A stretch of DNA of 64,000 nt from Erythrocercus mccallii (Eukaryota; Chordata; Aves; Passeriformes; Dicruridae), in assembly GCA_013397435.1 (NCBI GenBank), contig VZRG01001320.1, forward strand, positions 62,001-126,000, read 5' to 3'. Below, in pieces: positions 52,900 to 64,000 of this stretch (its first letter is position 1; the number at the start of each line of letters is the position of its first letter). A program made the position numbers and the translations under genes. A model generated the notes under the pieces. It worked only from the letters and a program-made list of their open reading frames with translations, ran no database searches and was not told where the DNA came from.

Positions 52900-53128
52900 C
52901 GGCGCTGAGGGCAGCTGGGCCCGGGGCAGTTGCCCCTCACAAATCACCGGGTACAGCCCTCGGGTCGTGGCGGTGCCCGAGCGGCATCGGCGGTATCGGG
53001 CGGGCGGTGCGTTAGCGGCCGGAGCCCTCGGGCCGTGGCCCGGCTCGCGGTGGGTCTGGCTCCTCGGCGCCTCTCAGTGAACTTTTTTTTCATTCTTCCA
53101 CGTACCAGACTAGAACGTACAGAAAGGA

Positions 53129-53420
53129 TGGAGCAAGACTATTTACGAGGGCATTTAGTGGCGGGAAAAGGGGGAATGGGTTTGAATTGAAAGAGAGTAG
53201 GTTTAGATTAGATATTGGGAAAAAGTTCTTTACTGTGAGGATGGTGAGGCGCTGGAACTGGTTGCCCAGGGAAGTTGTGGATGCCCCGTCCTTGGAGGTG
53301 TTCAAGGCCAGCTTGGATGGGGCTCTGGTCTAGTTGAAAGGGTGCCTTGCCCACAGCAGGGGGCATGGAACTAGATGATCATCAAGACCACCTTCCAACC
53401 ATCATTCTAACACGATGATT
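53129..53420 (+). mobile_element. CR1 LINE 3' fragment
   Basis: ATGGAGCAAGACTATTTACG, GGCATTTAGTGGCGGG, GTAGGTTTAGATTAGATATT, GGCGCTGGAACTGGTTGCCC and GAACTAGATGATCATCAAG, ending CAACCATCATTCTAACACGATGATT. It is 5'-truncated and lies directly beside the CpG island. The GTTGCCCAGGGAAGTT here is ordinary CR1 sequence, not an X-box. Confidence 0.92.
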
Positions 53421-55680
53421 TTTAAAGGCGTACACTGAAGTTTCCCCCAACCACAATCAAAATGCCCACTAAAAACTTACTATCTGCATGATAAGGGTAT
53501 CTACCTCTTTAAGAAAAGCAGTGACAATTGCAAGATTTATATTTAAACTGTGGTGTTTAATAACAGCTGAAGTGTATCAGTATGAACATAAATAAGATTT
53601 AAACCCAGACAGAGAATATCCTGCACTGAAGGGCTCCTCACACTTTTTCATACCAGAAACTGGGAGTTTAGGAATTGGTGTCTGCAATGGGTGGATGCAT
53701 TCATCAGATAACTGTACCAGTATTTTTAGATGTGAACTGGGAAGCAAGAAACTGCAGTAAGGAAAGACTTGCCATAAGGAAACTTAGATGATAGAGGAAA
53801 AAGAATTTTATTTTAAAATCTAGATAGATAATATGGAAAAAGAAAAAAAAAAAACCCAACAGTTCAGGTGAGATGTGGAATTTTTGGATGACAGTAACTT
53901 GAAAGATATGAAATTTAAAATTCTATGGATTGGAGATGAGAATAAAAAAGCCCCAGCTGGATACAGAAGTTTTCTCTGAAAGAACAGTAACAGGTGATTA
54001 GGCTATTTGGGGGAAAACCTCACCTAATTTATTAATATTTCAAAGGTTTGGGGATTTTTGTAGACAGGAATTTCAAAGCAAAATATGGATCAACTGGTAG
54101 AGAAGCATTGTCTGTAGTACAGAACACTTTTAAAACATTTTTGGTTATCCGAAATTGTCATCTATATGAGATAGTCTGATACTTATGCAAGGTAAAGACA
54201 TCTGCTTTCTATTGTTCATTGACAGTGAGCAAGATCACTTTCACATTTATTGATGGAAGCAACATTTCCTTTTTTAACTTCCTTTTATTTTTGTGATTTT
54301 TATCATGTTTCCATTTTCTGATTATCTAACACTCCTCTAACACAATGAATGCCATCATGGGCTTATATATCCACTGCTGTCCTTATGTTTGCAAATCTGC
54401 TACCTGCATATTTATCTTAAATTGCCACAAATGTCTTTTTCTTTCTTTTTTTACTGTTAACATGATAGAGCCTGGTAAATGAGCAGTTAAAATTAAACAA
54501 TAGGGCTACCCTTGCAGACTTAACCATCAAAATCATGAACGTGATAGTAACACATCTGAGACATTTCCCGTGTTGACAAAGAAGTATGAGTACAATTTTG
54601 TACAAGACAGAAGAGGCTTCATCTGGGATGTTCAGTAGAGGTCATCCATGTTTTCAGAAGGACTTAAAAAACACTTATGAGGATGATCTTTCTAAAGCAA
54701 AAATTCAGAAAAGGAAACAGCCAATACATTTCTTTGAAGAAAAGATTATTAATAGAAGCAGTTTCCATATGCCTATATTCTTACTGGGTCTTGGAAAAGT
54801 AAGGGCTAAACTTAGAGTTTATCTCATTTCCTGGGGTTCTACTTATGTTGTGGTGTTCTTTACTCATAATTCGTGTGTGTGCGTGTTTTGTGGTTGCTGT
54901 CCTATTTTTTGAAATTGAGTCCCCTTTACAGCCTGCAGAAAGTTTTGTTGCCTTTGCAGGTCATGTCACAGCCATTTTTCAGAACCTATTTATACTGTTT
55001 AAAATAACTTCATTTTCTGAAAAATACTTCATACTCTTTAACTATACTTTAGTTAGCCAGATGATGAGACATGGCCATTTCTCTTCTTACTCTTTTGCTT
55101 GTACATGCAGTGGTAAACTTTATTACCAAGAAAGGAAAGAACATAGGATTTCAGTGTGTGCAGTGTGAGAAATCCTTTGATTAAGGTTGCAGTTTTGCAT
55201 CCTTACAATAGACAGAGACTATTGTATATGTAATATATATGTGAAAAATATATTATTATAGATATTATAATATTATATATATTATGAATTGAAACAGAGA
55301 TGAGGATAAACATTCTTTTTGTGCTCCATTTAGGATTTTTATTTGTTAAAAGCCTGACCAATCTATAAAATTTTACTATAAGATATCATAATGTTTTACA
55401 ATTTTTATTAAAACATTGTTCAATGAATAACATGCTGCTGGGACATGATTTTTCTTTCTAAAGCAATCTGAATGAACACTTCAGTCAACAGCATGTGTCT
55501 TCAGAAAGTTTGCAAGGCAAATTTTTGAATATCTTTTTATGTTGATAAGTCTTTAAACATTCTGGTTGAATTTAGATACATATTTCTGTAGTTATTTAAA
55601 TTAAAAGAGGCCCTGTGGAAATATCTTGACTAATTAGAGGATTGGGCAATTACCAGACATGTCAAATTTAACAAGGTCAA
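53421..55680. other. AT-rich sequence, no gene seen
   Basis: Probably first intron if the island at 52-53 kb drives a plus-strand gene. Short ORFs (108 codons at 54,586; 107 codons at 54,845) show no family resemblance. A TA-rich tract lies at 55,221-55,286. Confidence 0.45.
55221..55286. repeat. AT-rich simple repeat
   Basis: Interrupted ATAT/TATTATA sequence over about 66 bases. Confidence 0.85.
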
Positions 55681-56362
55681 GTGTCAGGGATAGGACAGCC
55701 CTGGATGTATGCACAGGAAAGTGACCTGGGGGTGCTGGTCCATGGCAAGTTGAACATGAGCCAGCACTGCCCTGGCAGCCAGGAGGGCCAACCCTGTCCT
55801 GGAGGCATCAGGCACTGCCAGGCAAGGGAGGGGATTGTCCCCTCTGCTCTGTGCTGGGGCAGCCTCACCTAGGGTGCTGGGGGCAGTTCTGGGTGCTACA
55901 GTATAAAACAGACATTAAACTGTTAGTGTCCAAAGGCGGGCCATGAGGATGGTGAAAGGTCTGGAGAGGAAGCCATGTGAGAAGCAGGTCACTTCTCTTG
56001 TTCAGCCTGGAGGAGACCAAGAGGAACCTCCCTGACCCTTACAGGGAGAAGTGGAGGGTCAGGCACTGATCTCTGCTCTGTGGTGACCAGTGACAGGACC
56101 TGAAGGAATGGCCTCAAGGTGTGTCACAGGAGATTTAGATTGCATATTTGGAAAAGTTTCTTCACCCAGGGGATAATTGAGCACTGGAACAGCTCTCCAG
56201 GAAGGTGGTCATAGCACCAAGACCGACAGAGTTCAAGAAGCATTTGGACAACACTCTCGGGCACATGGTGTGACTTTTGGGGATGGTGCTGTGCAGGGAC
56301 AGCAGTTGGACTCAATGAGCCTGATGGGTCCTTTCCAATTCAGCATATTCTATGAGTCTGTG
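55681..56362 (+). mobile_element. CR1 LINE fragment including the end of ORF2
   Basis: The 5' part encodes the degraded C-terminal segment of CR1 ORF2 (ESDLGVLVHGKLNMSQHC, corresponding to DLGVLVDEKLNMSQQC). The 3' UTR follows: GTTCAGCCTGGAGGAG, GTTTCTTCACCCAGGGG, GAGCACTGGAACAGCTCTCC and AGCAGTTGGACTCAATGAGC, ending TTCAGCATATTCTATGAGTCTG. It is the most complete CR1 in the window after the one at 20 kb, and is dead. Confidence 0.93.
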
Positions 56363-56449
56363 TAGGAAATAAGGAATAATTTTTTGGAGAAGGAAGAATT
56401 CTTTAGGCTAACAAAATGAAAACTGTTTTTCAGTGGGGATATGTTTGTT

Positions 56450-56880
56450 ACCTTCAGATAGAGGAAGGGCATGATTAGAGGAGTGGAGCACCTGTCCTAT
56501 GCAGACAGGCTGAGAGAGTTGTTGGTTTTCAGCCTGGAGAAGGCTCTGGGGAGACCTTAGAGCACCTTGCAGTACCTAAAACAGGCTCAATAAGAGAGCT
56601 GGAGAGGGACTTTTACAAGGCCATGTAGGGATAGGGCATGGGGGAATGGCTTTAAACTGTAAGAGGGTAGGTTTGGGTCAGACAGTCACTCAGAGGGTGG
56701 TGAGACATTGGAACGAGTTTCCCAGAGAGGTTGTGAATCCATCACTGGAAATGTTCAAGGCCCGCTTGGATGGGGGTTTTGAGCAACCTCATCTACTGCA
56801 GGGTATCCTTGCTCATGGCAGTGGGGTTGGAATGAGATAATTTTTAAGGGCCCTTCCAACCAAACCATTCTAGTGTTCTA
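56450..56880 (+). mobile_element. CR1 LINE 3' fragment, second subtype
   Basis: GGCTGAGAGAGTTGTTGG, TTCAGCCTGGAGAAGGCTC, GGGGGAATGGCTTTAAACTG, GTTGTGAATCCATCACTGG and TTTTTAAGGGCCCTTCCAACC, ending ACCATTCTAGTGTTCT. It starts 88 bases after the previous CR1, in the same orientation, but its 3' UTR type (CATGGCAGTGGGGTTGGAA) differs. They are two separate insertions, not one split copy. Confidence 0.92.
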
Positions 56881-56896
56881 AATGTATTCTGATTCT

Positions 56897-56988
56897 TATA
56901 TGTGGAAATATATGTGGAGTTTATATACTATATAGTATATATAGAATATAGTAAATATACATTGTATAGTATAAATATTTACTATAAA
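56897..56988. repeat. TA-rich simple repeat after a CR1
   Basis: TATATACTATATAGTATATA and similar; it follows the 3' end of the CR1 at a short distance. Confidence 0.85.
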
Positions 56989-58481
56989 GAATGTTTTCAT
57001 ACATTCCAGCAAAGAAAGTAATTGAAGTAATTGAACAAATTCTTTCTTTTTTTAACAACTTTTTAATGAGAGAGGTGGGAAAAATAGCTAAGCTTTTAAA
57101 GATACAGTGTGATTGATGGGATTAAGATGATAGCTGTGATGGGGAGAGGGACAAGTCCACTAGTTCAGACTATCCCTTTCCCTGGATGTCCTTGTGAAAC
57201 TGACAGGAGGAAGCATTCATTTTAATTCATGTAGATTTTCACAGCTGGCTAAAATCTTAGGAGTGTCTTTAATTTTTTGCTGGTACTTCTTCCTAAGTCA
57301 GACCATCTTTGCCTTCTGAATGGGAAGTGTCCTGCTATTACAGCTCAGATAATGGTTGTGTAACTACTGTCTCTCATTTGGTTTAGATTAAGTCAATTTT
57401 TCTTAAGTCTGTTTCTCATGGGATGCGGGATTTCACTGTGCATCTCAGACATTGAGAATCACACATGAAAATCTCGATTCAGCTTGTCACAACTTGGATT
57501 CTCCAAGGATAGATCCTAGGTCTAATGTTATTTAATATGTTCATTATAATTTGAAAATTAGCAATAACATAGAGAAATATTCTGGTGAGATTAAAATTAT
57601 TTTGTTACAACTAAAGACTTGTAGAACCTTCTGAGAGCTCTTCTGCAGTTGGGTGAACTGGTAAGACCATGACAAATAAAATTCATTGTTGATGAAAGCA
57701 GTATAATTTGTACTGTCAGGAGTACTTGGAACAATATACTCTTCAATAGTAAATCTAAATTAATTATGATTGACGGAGAAAATGAACTGTTTACCATATG
57801 TGGATAACGTAGTGAAAATCTTCACTGAGGAAACTGGGTAAAAATAAATAAATACCCTCAGTTACAATGTCACTTGAATAAGTCAGTAGTGTTCTAGAAT
57901 TGATTACGGTATTCCTCATTAGGTACGTCATATCTGAGAAAGGTTTAACAGTCACAGAGGGACTCTGAGACAGGAAACATACATGTCTGGAAAAGCTGTA
58001 TGAAAAAATAATTAAGACAGCTTAGGAAGGAGGTAAATCAGAATGTACAGTGACTTACAAAGGAAGGTAAAAAAGATCAAGCCAAGGCATCTGTTAACTA
58101 AAGTTGTAATATAAGAATGAAGGGTTATTGTGTTGAATTGAATAACACATTTAAACTATTCACATAAATAAATAAAATCTAAGGAGTAGTTCCTTATACA
58201 GTACACTTGACAATTGTACCTGTGCTGTAGCAAGTCTTGACTAAGAATGAGGAGCAAAAGGATTAGGCGTTTATGTGGACAGTTAAAATAGCTACTATTG
58301 TTAGGAAGAACATAAAAACTTTAGGATATCTAAACCTTGGTACTTCAGGGAAATAGAAACCTTGTAACATATGGAAGAAATCTGACTTTTGGGATTAGTT
58401 TCATGCATTTATCAGAAACATTTGTGTATTGTCATTCTGGAGGCTAGATACTGAGCTGCTATGTGGAAGACTGTTCTTATT
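56989..58481. other. AT-rich sequence, no gene seen
   Basis: Short ORFs only; no splice-bounded coding segment or known repeat recognised. Confidence 0.5.
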
Positions 58482-58720
58482 CACAGAATCACAGAGTGGG
58501 TCAGGTTGGAAGGGGCTGCAGTGGTCATCTGATCCAACCTCCCTGCTCAAACAGGGTCATCCCAGAGGACACAGCACAGGATTGTGTCCAGATGGTTCTT
58601 TAATCTCGCCAGTGAGGGAGACTCCACAACCCTCTCTGGACAATCTGTCCCAGTGCTTGATCACCTGCAGAGAAAAGAAGCTTTTCCTCGTATTCAGGTG
58701 GAACTTCCTCATCATTCTTT
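58482..58720 (-). mobile_element. CR1 3'-end fragment, reverse orientation
   Basis: Starts CACAGAATCACAGAGTGGG, the reversed CR1 end. It continues GTTGGAAGGGGCTGCAG, CTGATCCAACCTCCCTGCTC, GAGGGAGACTCCACAACCC and GAAAAGAAGCTTTTCCTCG. Confidence 0.93.
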
Positions 58721-61218
58721 TTGACAAATATACACATGCACCCAGATAAAACAGTGGGCAAATTCAAAGGCCTTGACTTAATTGGTCTCTCATGTAATGT
58801 ATTATTTTCATATGGCACATAATATCTGTATCTGCAGGAATTGAAAATTAAATTGGACCTGCTGTTGCTTTTTAACTCTTATTATATGAAGCCAAGTTTT
58901 TTAATAGTGTGGTAATGCTTGCACTATCATGACAACACAGGGAAAGGAAGTCTGTTGATCCATATTTAAGGAGTTGGGCAGAAAAAAAAGACGAAAGAAT
59001 TCAGGAGAAAGAAAGGAGTTTCAAGACTATTCCACATTGTTCTCTTAATTAACATGAAGTTATTTGAGAATGATGAGGGTATTTAAGCTGGCATACAGAG
59101 GATATACTGGTTTATGGACTCAAGAAAGGAGTGAAATTGTCTGCTTATGATGTGATTATCTTTTGATTGCATTGGAAGGCAGCAGTACTAGAATGTCCAT
59201 ACAAAAATCAATTGAAATAATCAGTGGTAATGACCGATTTATAGGCAATTTTTACTGTTATCCCAGGAAAAGATAGTTTATGTGAGGCAAAAATAAATTT
59301 GAATTCACTTAAACTTGCTCAATTAACTTGATATTCTGTAATTTATCACCTGTAAGGCAAAAAGAATCTCACTTTTGTATCATTTTCAGTAAGGACCTGA
59401 AAATTGTGCCTAGGTTGTAGTAACATGATTTCAGACTGTCTTAAAGCATTGGACTGTTAATTTGAAAAGTGGATCATGTAATAAACAACTGGTTAGAAGC
59501 TATTTCTAATTCCTTCTCTTTGCACTGCTTTTCCACAGGAGTAATTGCTCTCAGAAGAGACCTTTGATTCCTTCAGTAAGAGGTAAGTTCCACAGCTGGC
59601 TGTGCCTTTGCCACATTCCTGTTCTTTGTCTCAGCTCTTGCAGTGTGTGCAGGGTCCTAGGTTATTGCATCTTTTATTAAGGATTTTAAAGAATATAATA
59701 TTTCCTGGGCTTAAATCAGACAATGCATTTGGAAAACACTATCTGCCCATTTGCATCTTCTATTTTCTAAAGTGTATGCAGCAGGACTCTAATAGGTTAA
59801 AGGAAGTATTTATAAGACTTCAGTATTTCAAACAGAAAAACAATCAGAAAACATTCCTCGTATTTCAAAGATTTATAGATTCTTTCTTTGTTAAAGCTGG
59901 CTTGCTAGCCATCTCTTTTTTTTAAAAAATAGTGTAGCAACTAGAAATAAATAGGTATCTCAGATTTGCAATCAAGAAACTATTCACACTGAGAAAAGCA
60001 ACTATTCATATTCAAGCATGACAGTAAAAATAAATAAGTACAGGGATCAGGGCCATCGTTATCTTATGATCTAGTACTTGGAGTCTGCTCCTCTGAGCAA
60101 GCATTTGCAGCAACTCTTTCAAAAACTAAATAAATTTTCTGTATTTTATTTGACATGGCAGAGATGCCAGTTCCTGATAAAATAGTTAAGAAGTTAGAGG
60201 TTTCCACTTTGAACCAAAAAAATCCACAGTTGTGACATTCCGCAAAATCATTTTCCACTCCCAGGCAGAACGTTCTGGTCATAGAGATATGACTGGAGAT
60301 GTGCCTGTTCCTGCAGCCATTGCACAAGGCAAAGTGGCTGTGTTTTTTGTATGCCTGGTTCTGCTAGTGTTCAATCTGCTATGATAGTGTCTGCCAGACC
60401 TAGCCTGGCACTTGGATTCATGTGGAGAAATTGGGTAATAAACTTAGCTCACAAACTTAGATATCAATGTAAATATATGAGCTAACAACTCCAGATTCTG
60501 GTCTTGGTCCAAAGAAAAAGTAGTTGTATTTCATGCGCTATTCCATTTTTGGTACCTCCTTTAGGATGAATCTGCCTTAAGAGTTGTTGAATATGTTGAC
60601 TAGATCTCCATCAATTATCAAGCAGAGTGATTAACTTCAGTGCTGATACTTAGTTTAGTTTAATGAACACTACTCATAGATTCCAGATATGGATTTTAAC
60701 TTAGGATGCTCACACTGGAGTGGTTCTGGTCCTGTGGGAAAGCTAGAGGTCCTAATGAAGTTCAGAGTGAAACAGGGAAGTGCCTGCTGAGCTAAGGCAC
60801 TAAGAATAGCCAGAACTGAGGGAGAGCTTTGGGGATTGTGGTTTTGGAATGAAGATTTAGTTAGACATAATGACTGTCCTGCTGCTTGAGAGAGAACACC
60901 TGATTGCACCACTGCACTAAAACTGGGTCGGAGGAAAGTAAAGCAGGCTAGTTTGTCTACCACTGAGGCAATAAATTCTAGGTGAAGGGCAGAAAGTAGC
61001 ATAGAGTGATAACTTGATGGATTGCTTGGCTATGTATTGGCTACATCTGTTAGGTCAAAGTACTGTATTACCTCTAGCTTTACATGATTCAAAACAATCA
61101 ACCCTTTAATCTCAAAAAACATATGTAGAAAAGGCATGCTCCTATGATTCTAGAAATATGCAGGACATGAAGTAGAGGATATTACTCAGATGAGAATATT
61201 ATTTTGTCTTTAAGATTT
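58721..61218. other. AT-rich sequence with one exon-like segment
   Basis: No coding exon recognised. The 44-bp segment 59,539-59,582 is listed separately. The 110-codon minus frame at 60,670-61,002 resembles no family. Confidence 0.45.
59539..59582 (+). other. Exon-like 44-bp segment (possible non-coding or 5' UTR exon)
   Basis: It is preceded by a good pyrimidine tract and acceptor (TTCCTTCTCTTTGCACTGC, then TTTTCCACAG) and followed by a consensus donor (AAGAG then GTAAGT). In 44 bases one frame is open (SNCSQKRPLIPSVR) and the other two have stops. It lies about 6.5 kb downstream of the second CpG island on the strand expected for ARMC3, but the peptide does not match what I know of ARMC3. 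A 5' UTR exon, lncRNA exon or chance pair are all possible. Confidence 0.25.
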
Positions 61219-61618
61219 AGAAACATAGAATTGTTTAGTTTGGAGAAGACCTTTAAGATCAACAAGTCCAACTGTTAACGTAACACTGCCCAGCCCACTA
61301 CTAACCCATGTCCCTAAGCACCAAATGTCTTAAATACCTTCCAGGACTGGTGGCGCAAGCACTTCCCTGGGCAGCCTGTTCCAATGCTTGACAGCCCTTC
61401 TGGTGGAGAAATAGTTCCTAACATCCAATCTAAACCACCCCTGGCACAACCTGAGGCCATTTCCTCTTGCTGTATTGCTTGTTATGTGGAAGAAGAAACC
61501 AGCTGTCACCACGGTACACCCTCCTTTCAGGCAGTTGCAAAGAGGAGTAAGGTCCTCCTAAGTCTCCTCCAGGCAGTGTTAACACATCCAAGCCATGAGC
61601 AACCAGTTTGTCCAGGAA
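61219..61618 (-). mobile_element. CR1 LINE 3' fragment, reverse orientation
   Basis: AGAAACATAGAATTGTTTAG, GGAGAAGACCTTTAAGATCA, CACTGCCCAGCCCACTACTA, CACTTCCCTGGGCAGCCTGT and CTTGCTGTATTGCTTGTTA are reversed CR1 3' phrases. Decayed short frames on both strands carry no gene. Confidence 0.92.
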
Positions 61619-64000
61619 TTAATTAATTTAGTTACATGTAATTACTAGTGAATAATTTTCATTTTTAAAATAAGTTTTTTCAAGTGACATTAAGCCGGCA
61701 TTTGATAGATACAAAAATTTAAGCACTACTGCAATTGTTTTCTAAATTCTAAATATTTAGATCAGTAAACTGAGACTCAGAAATAGGCATATGTAAGCCT
61801 ACTGAGAAAAAGACAACATGCAGTTATCTTGGAGAGAAAGGGATTTGAATAAAGAAGCTCTTGTATGGGTCAGTAGCCTTTTAATACCTGTACACATTGA
61901 TTGTCTGTGATAATTACAGTTCAATGCAGAAGACATTTTTAATTATCAGTAAGCCAAAGAATTCCATGTCCATCATTCCCTCAAGTCAGAGGATGACCAC
62001 TGAATACAGAGGGCTTTATGAAAACGAAGCTTACACCAGCATTTGATAGCAGAATGGATTGAAATCTAGATTAGTGACTGCAGCAAAGAAATAGACTGAG
62101 GGGCATAACCCATGGTAAAGTAATTGACCTGTTCTCTCTGCTTGTTGCTACATACCACACTGCTTTTTTAATGAAATTTTTTAAGGAATCAAATATTTCT
62201 GAACACTTAGAAATATGTAAAAGTTTCTTAAAAATATGCTCAGAAATTGGATGTATTTATATAGGGTGAAGAAATATTTGCCATTAAAAGCCTTAGTTAT
62301 TCTTGGTTTTGAAATATATATAATTTGAATCTGAGAACATTAATTATATAACATTATAAATAATTTTACATTAATTAACTTTTAAAATTAGTTGATTTAA
62401 ACTTAATTAAACTCACTTAGAATTAAAATTGCCTTTTATGACTGCAGCTTAATTTACATCTGAAATGAATTGAGCTGCACTGAATAATTCTGAATAAGTG
62501 TCCATATCTCCACACCAGGATTTAGCACAATTTGTATAATCCAGATTTACTGAATGTCTGTCAATCTGATTCTTGCAGGTGTGCATGATTCTTACTTTCT
62601 ACAGTGACTGCATAAATCAGAAGGTAGTATGTCCATCACATTTTTTGAATATACTGCCAGTAATTTGTGCTTTTTCTTATACAATTTAATTTGTCTCTGG
62701 CCAAAGCTGTGCTTTCTGAAACACTGAATTTGTGTGTGTGTGGTTCATACGTGTGTGTACAGATGCACAAGGGTAAAGCAGGTTGGAGCTGAAAAATCGT
62801 TGGCTGTGTGGGTCTTCCTCTTAAAACTGTAATTAATGACGTGCCTATGAAGTTTTAAATTTCAGATCTGTTTTTAGGATGTGCTTATCAACTGCTTTCA
62901 TTAGTGCTGTGTTACAAGTTGTAGAGATTGGTAGAGTAGCAATACCTGGAGAATTCAAGAAGAGCTCCAAATTTTTGTTGAACAGAATGAACAATAGCCT
63001 TGACTTTTGTAACCAGCCAGGCTACAGCTCACGTTGCGCTAGAAAATAATGTTTTATACCAGAGGTAGGCTCTCAGTAAACTCTGGCTGAGGGTCAGTGT
63101 GTGGTCTCCCTGGGAAGACTAACCAAGGAATTAACAAGGGGTACTAACAGTGCACATTACACTTTTACACAGTGTTAAAACAAGCTTAAGTTTGGCATAA
63201 TGGGTTTTGTTCTATGCATAGCTAGTGCTAGTGGCTCATGTTGCCCTTTACTTTTGCCTGTACCTTAACTGGAAGGCTCTGCTGAAGTTTTGCAAACCAC
63301 ATGAAATTAGGTTCACATGAGATATTACATCCATATGCTTCAGAAGCTATTAGATGCAGCTGAAAAGGTCTTCTTGGTTGTGTGCACATGTGCTAATACA
63401 AAAAGAAAAGGTAATAAGACAAGCTGGAGTTTGTGTAAATAAACGCAACTTTTTTTAAATCAGTGAAATTTATACTGTGCAGGACTGTTTCTTAATACCT
63501 GCAGACCTGATTTTTGTTTCCTGTGAAATATGAACAGAGAATTCAAATTGTTTATGTACTGTGTTTTCAAGGTAGAACTTATTTGTACATTCTGCAGTTT
63601 TTGGAATGTTTGCCAACATAGAATGTATAGACAAACATAGGGAAATACCCTAAAAGGATTTTCAAGTTCATAAGTGATTGATAGATGCAGATAAAACAGA
63701 AAGGGATATTCTATGTATTTGTACCACATTACAACCTGAGCCTGTGATATCTCAGACCTTTTTAGCTATGTATGTTGTTGACAGATGTATCTGTTGACAG
63801 ATGCGTGCAAATGTTAGAAAGAGGGACTACTTTCTGAATAGAAATTACCATGTCAAAGAAATTTTCAGGCTGATTGGGTGGGTCAAATGAATGGAAAGAA
63901 AGTCTGTCTTACAAGCTTCCCTAAATCACTGGTAAACTGGTTCCTAAAACACAGAAGGGACTTTGTTTGCCTGCTTTTATTTTTTGTTTGTTTATTTGTT
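61619..64000. other. AT-rich sequence to the window end, no gene seen
   Basis: Contains a TG-rich tract at 62,730-62,759. A weak acceptor/donor-like pair near 62,579-62,622 is not convincing. No family resemblance in any frame. Confidence 0.5.
62730..62759. repeat. TG-rich microsatellite, interrupted
   Basis: Two short (TG)n runs separated by GTTCATACG. Confidence 0.85.

Larger units (their letters stand above)
52140..53080. promoter_or_regulatory. Second CpG island, promoter of an unassigned gene (possibly ARMC3)
   Basis: GC- and CpG-rich in two parts (52,140-52,300 and 52,580-53,080), with an assembly gap in the second. No coding start for a known gene is visible. In mammals ARMC3 lies next to PIP4K2A in divergent orientation, so a plus-strand promoter here fits. 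The right edge is closely followed by a CR1. A bidirectional promoter is also possible. Confidence 0.65.

Noticed and set aside
61740..61830. MIR-like words (AGTAAACTGAGACTCAGAAATAGG)
   Set aside because: Only one short word matches; the following core is absent.
62579..62622. Second exon-like pair of splice signals
   Set aside because: The acceptor tract is weak and the donor (GTAGTA) is poor; likely chance.
1..64000. CRISPR arrays, tRNA or rRNA genes, bacterial-type operons
   Set aside because: No regularly spaced short direct repeats with unique spacers, no A/B-box tRNA fold and no rRNA sequence were seen; the window is vertebrate nuclear DNA.

Overview
This is vertebrate nuclear DNA, almost certainly from a bird. 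Many dispersed fragments carry the CR1 LINE signature: 3' ends of the ATTCTATGATT type and a decayed CR1 reverse transcriptase. Two further blocks resemble avian endogenous-retrovirus LTRs. Bacterial-style features (operons, RBSs, CRISPR arrays) are absent. I cannot narrow it further than bird.

Layout: 1-11,059 is the 5' part of a large intron on the minus strand. It belongs to the one gene I can name, PIP4K2A, whose first coding exon (11,060-11,200, minus, 47 codons, good splice donor) lies in a CpG island at about 10.44-11.72 kb. An assembly gap (11,358-11,570) removes part of that promoter. From 11.6 to 52 kb is about 40 kb of intergenic DNA with no gene I can support. It holds a degenerate satellite of 160-180 bp units (13.5-16.0 kb) split by an LTR-like insertion, a CR1 with reverse-transcriptase remnant (20.2-21.1 kb), ancient CORE-SINE/MIR-like fragments, several CR1 3' ends, and a perfect 255-bp inverted repeat (32,974-33,228 and 35,466-35,720) around a 2.24-kb spacer. 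A second LTR-like block lies at 50.8-51.3 kb. A second CpG island follows at about 52.14-53.08 kb and also has a gap (52,761-52,899). From 53.1 to 64 kb the DNA is AT-rich with six CR1 fragments and one exon-like 44-bp segment.

In mammals the neighbour beyond the PIP4K2A 5' end is ARMC3, transcribed divergently. The second island is therefore plausibly the ARMC3 promoter, but I found no ARMC3 coding exon, so this is inference from gene order.

No novel multi-gene system is visible. The observations most worth checking are the identical inverted repeat, the interrupted satellite, and the unassigned second promoter with the exon-like segments near it.
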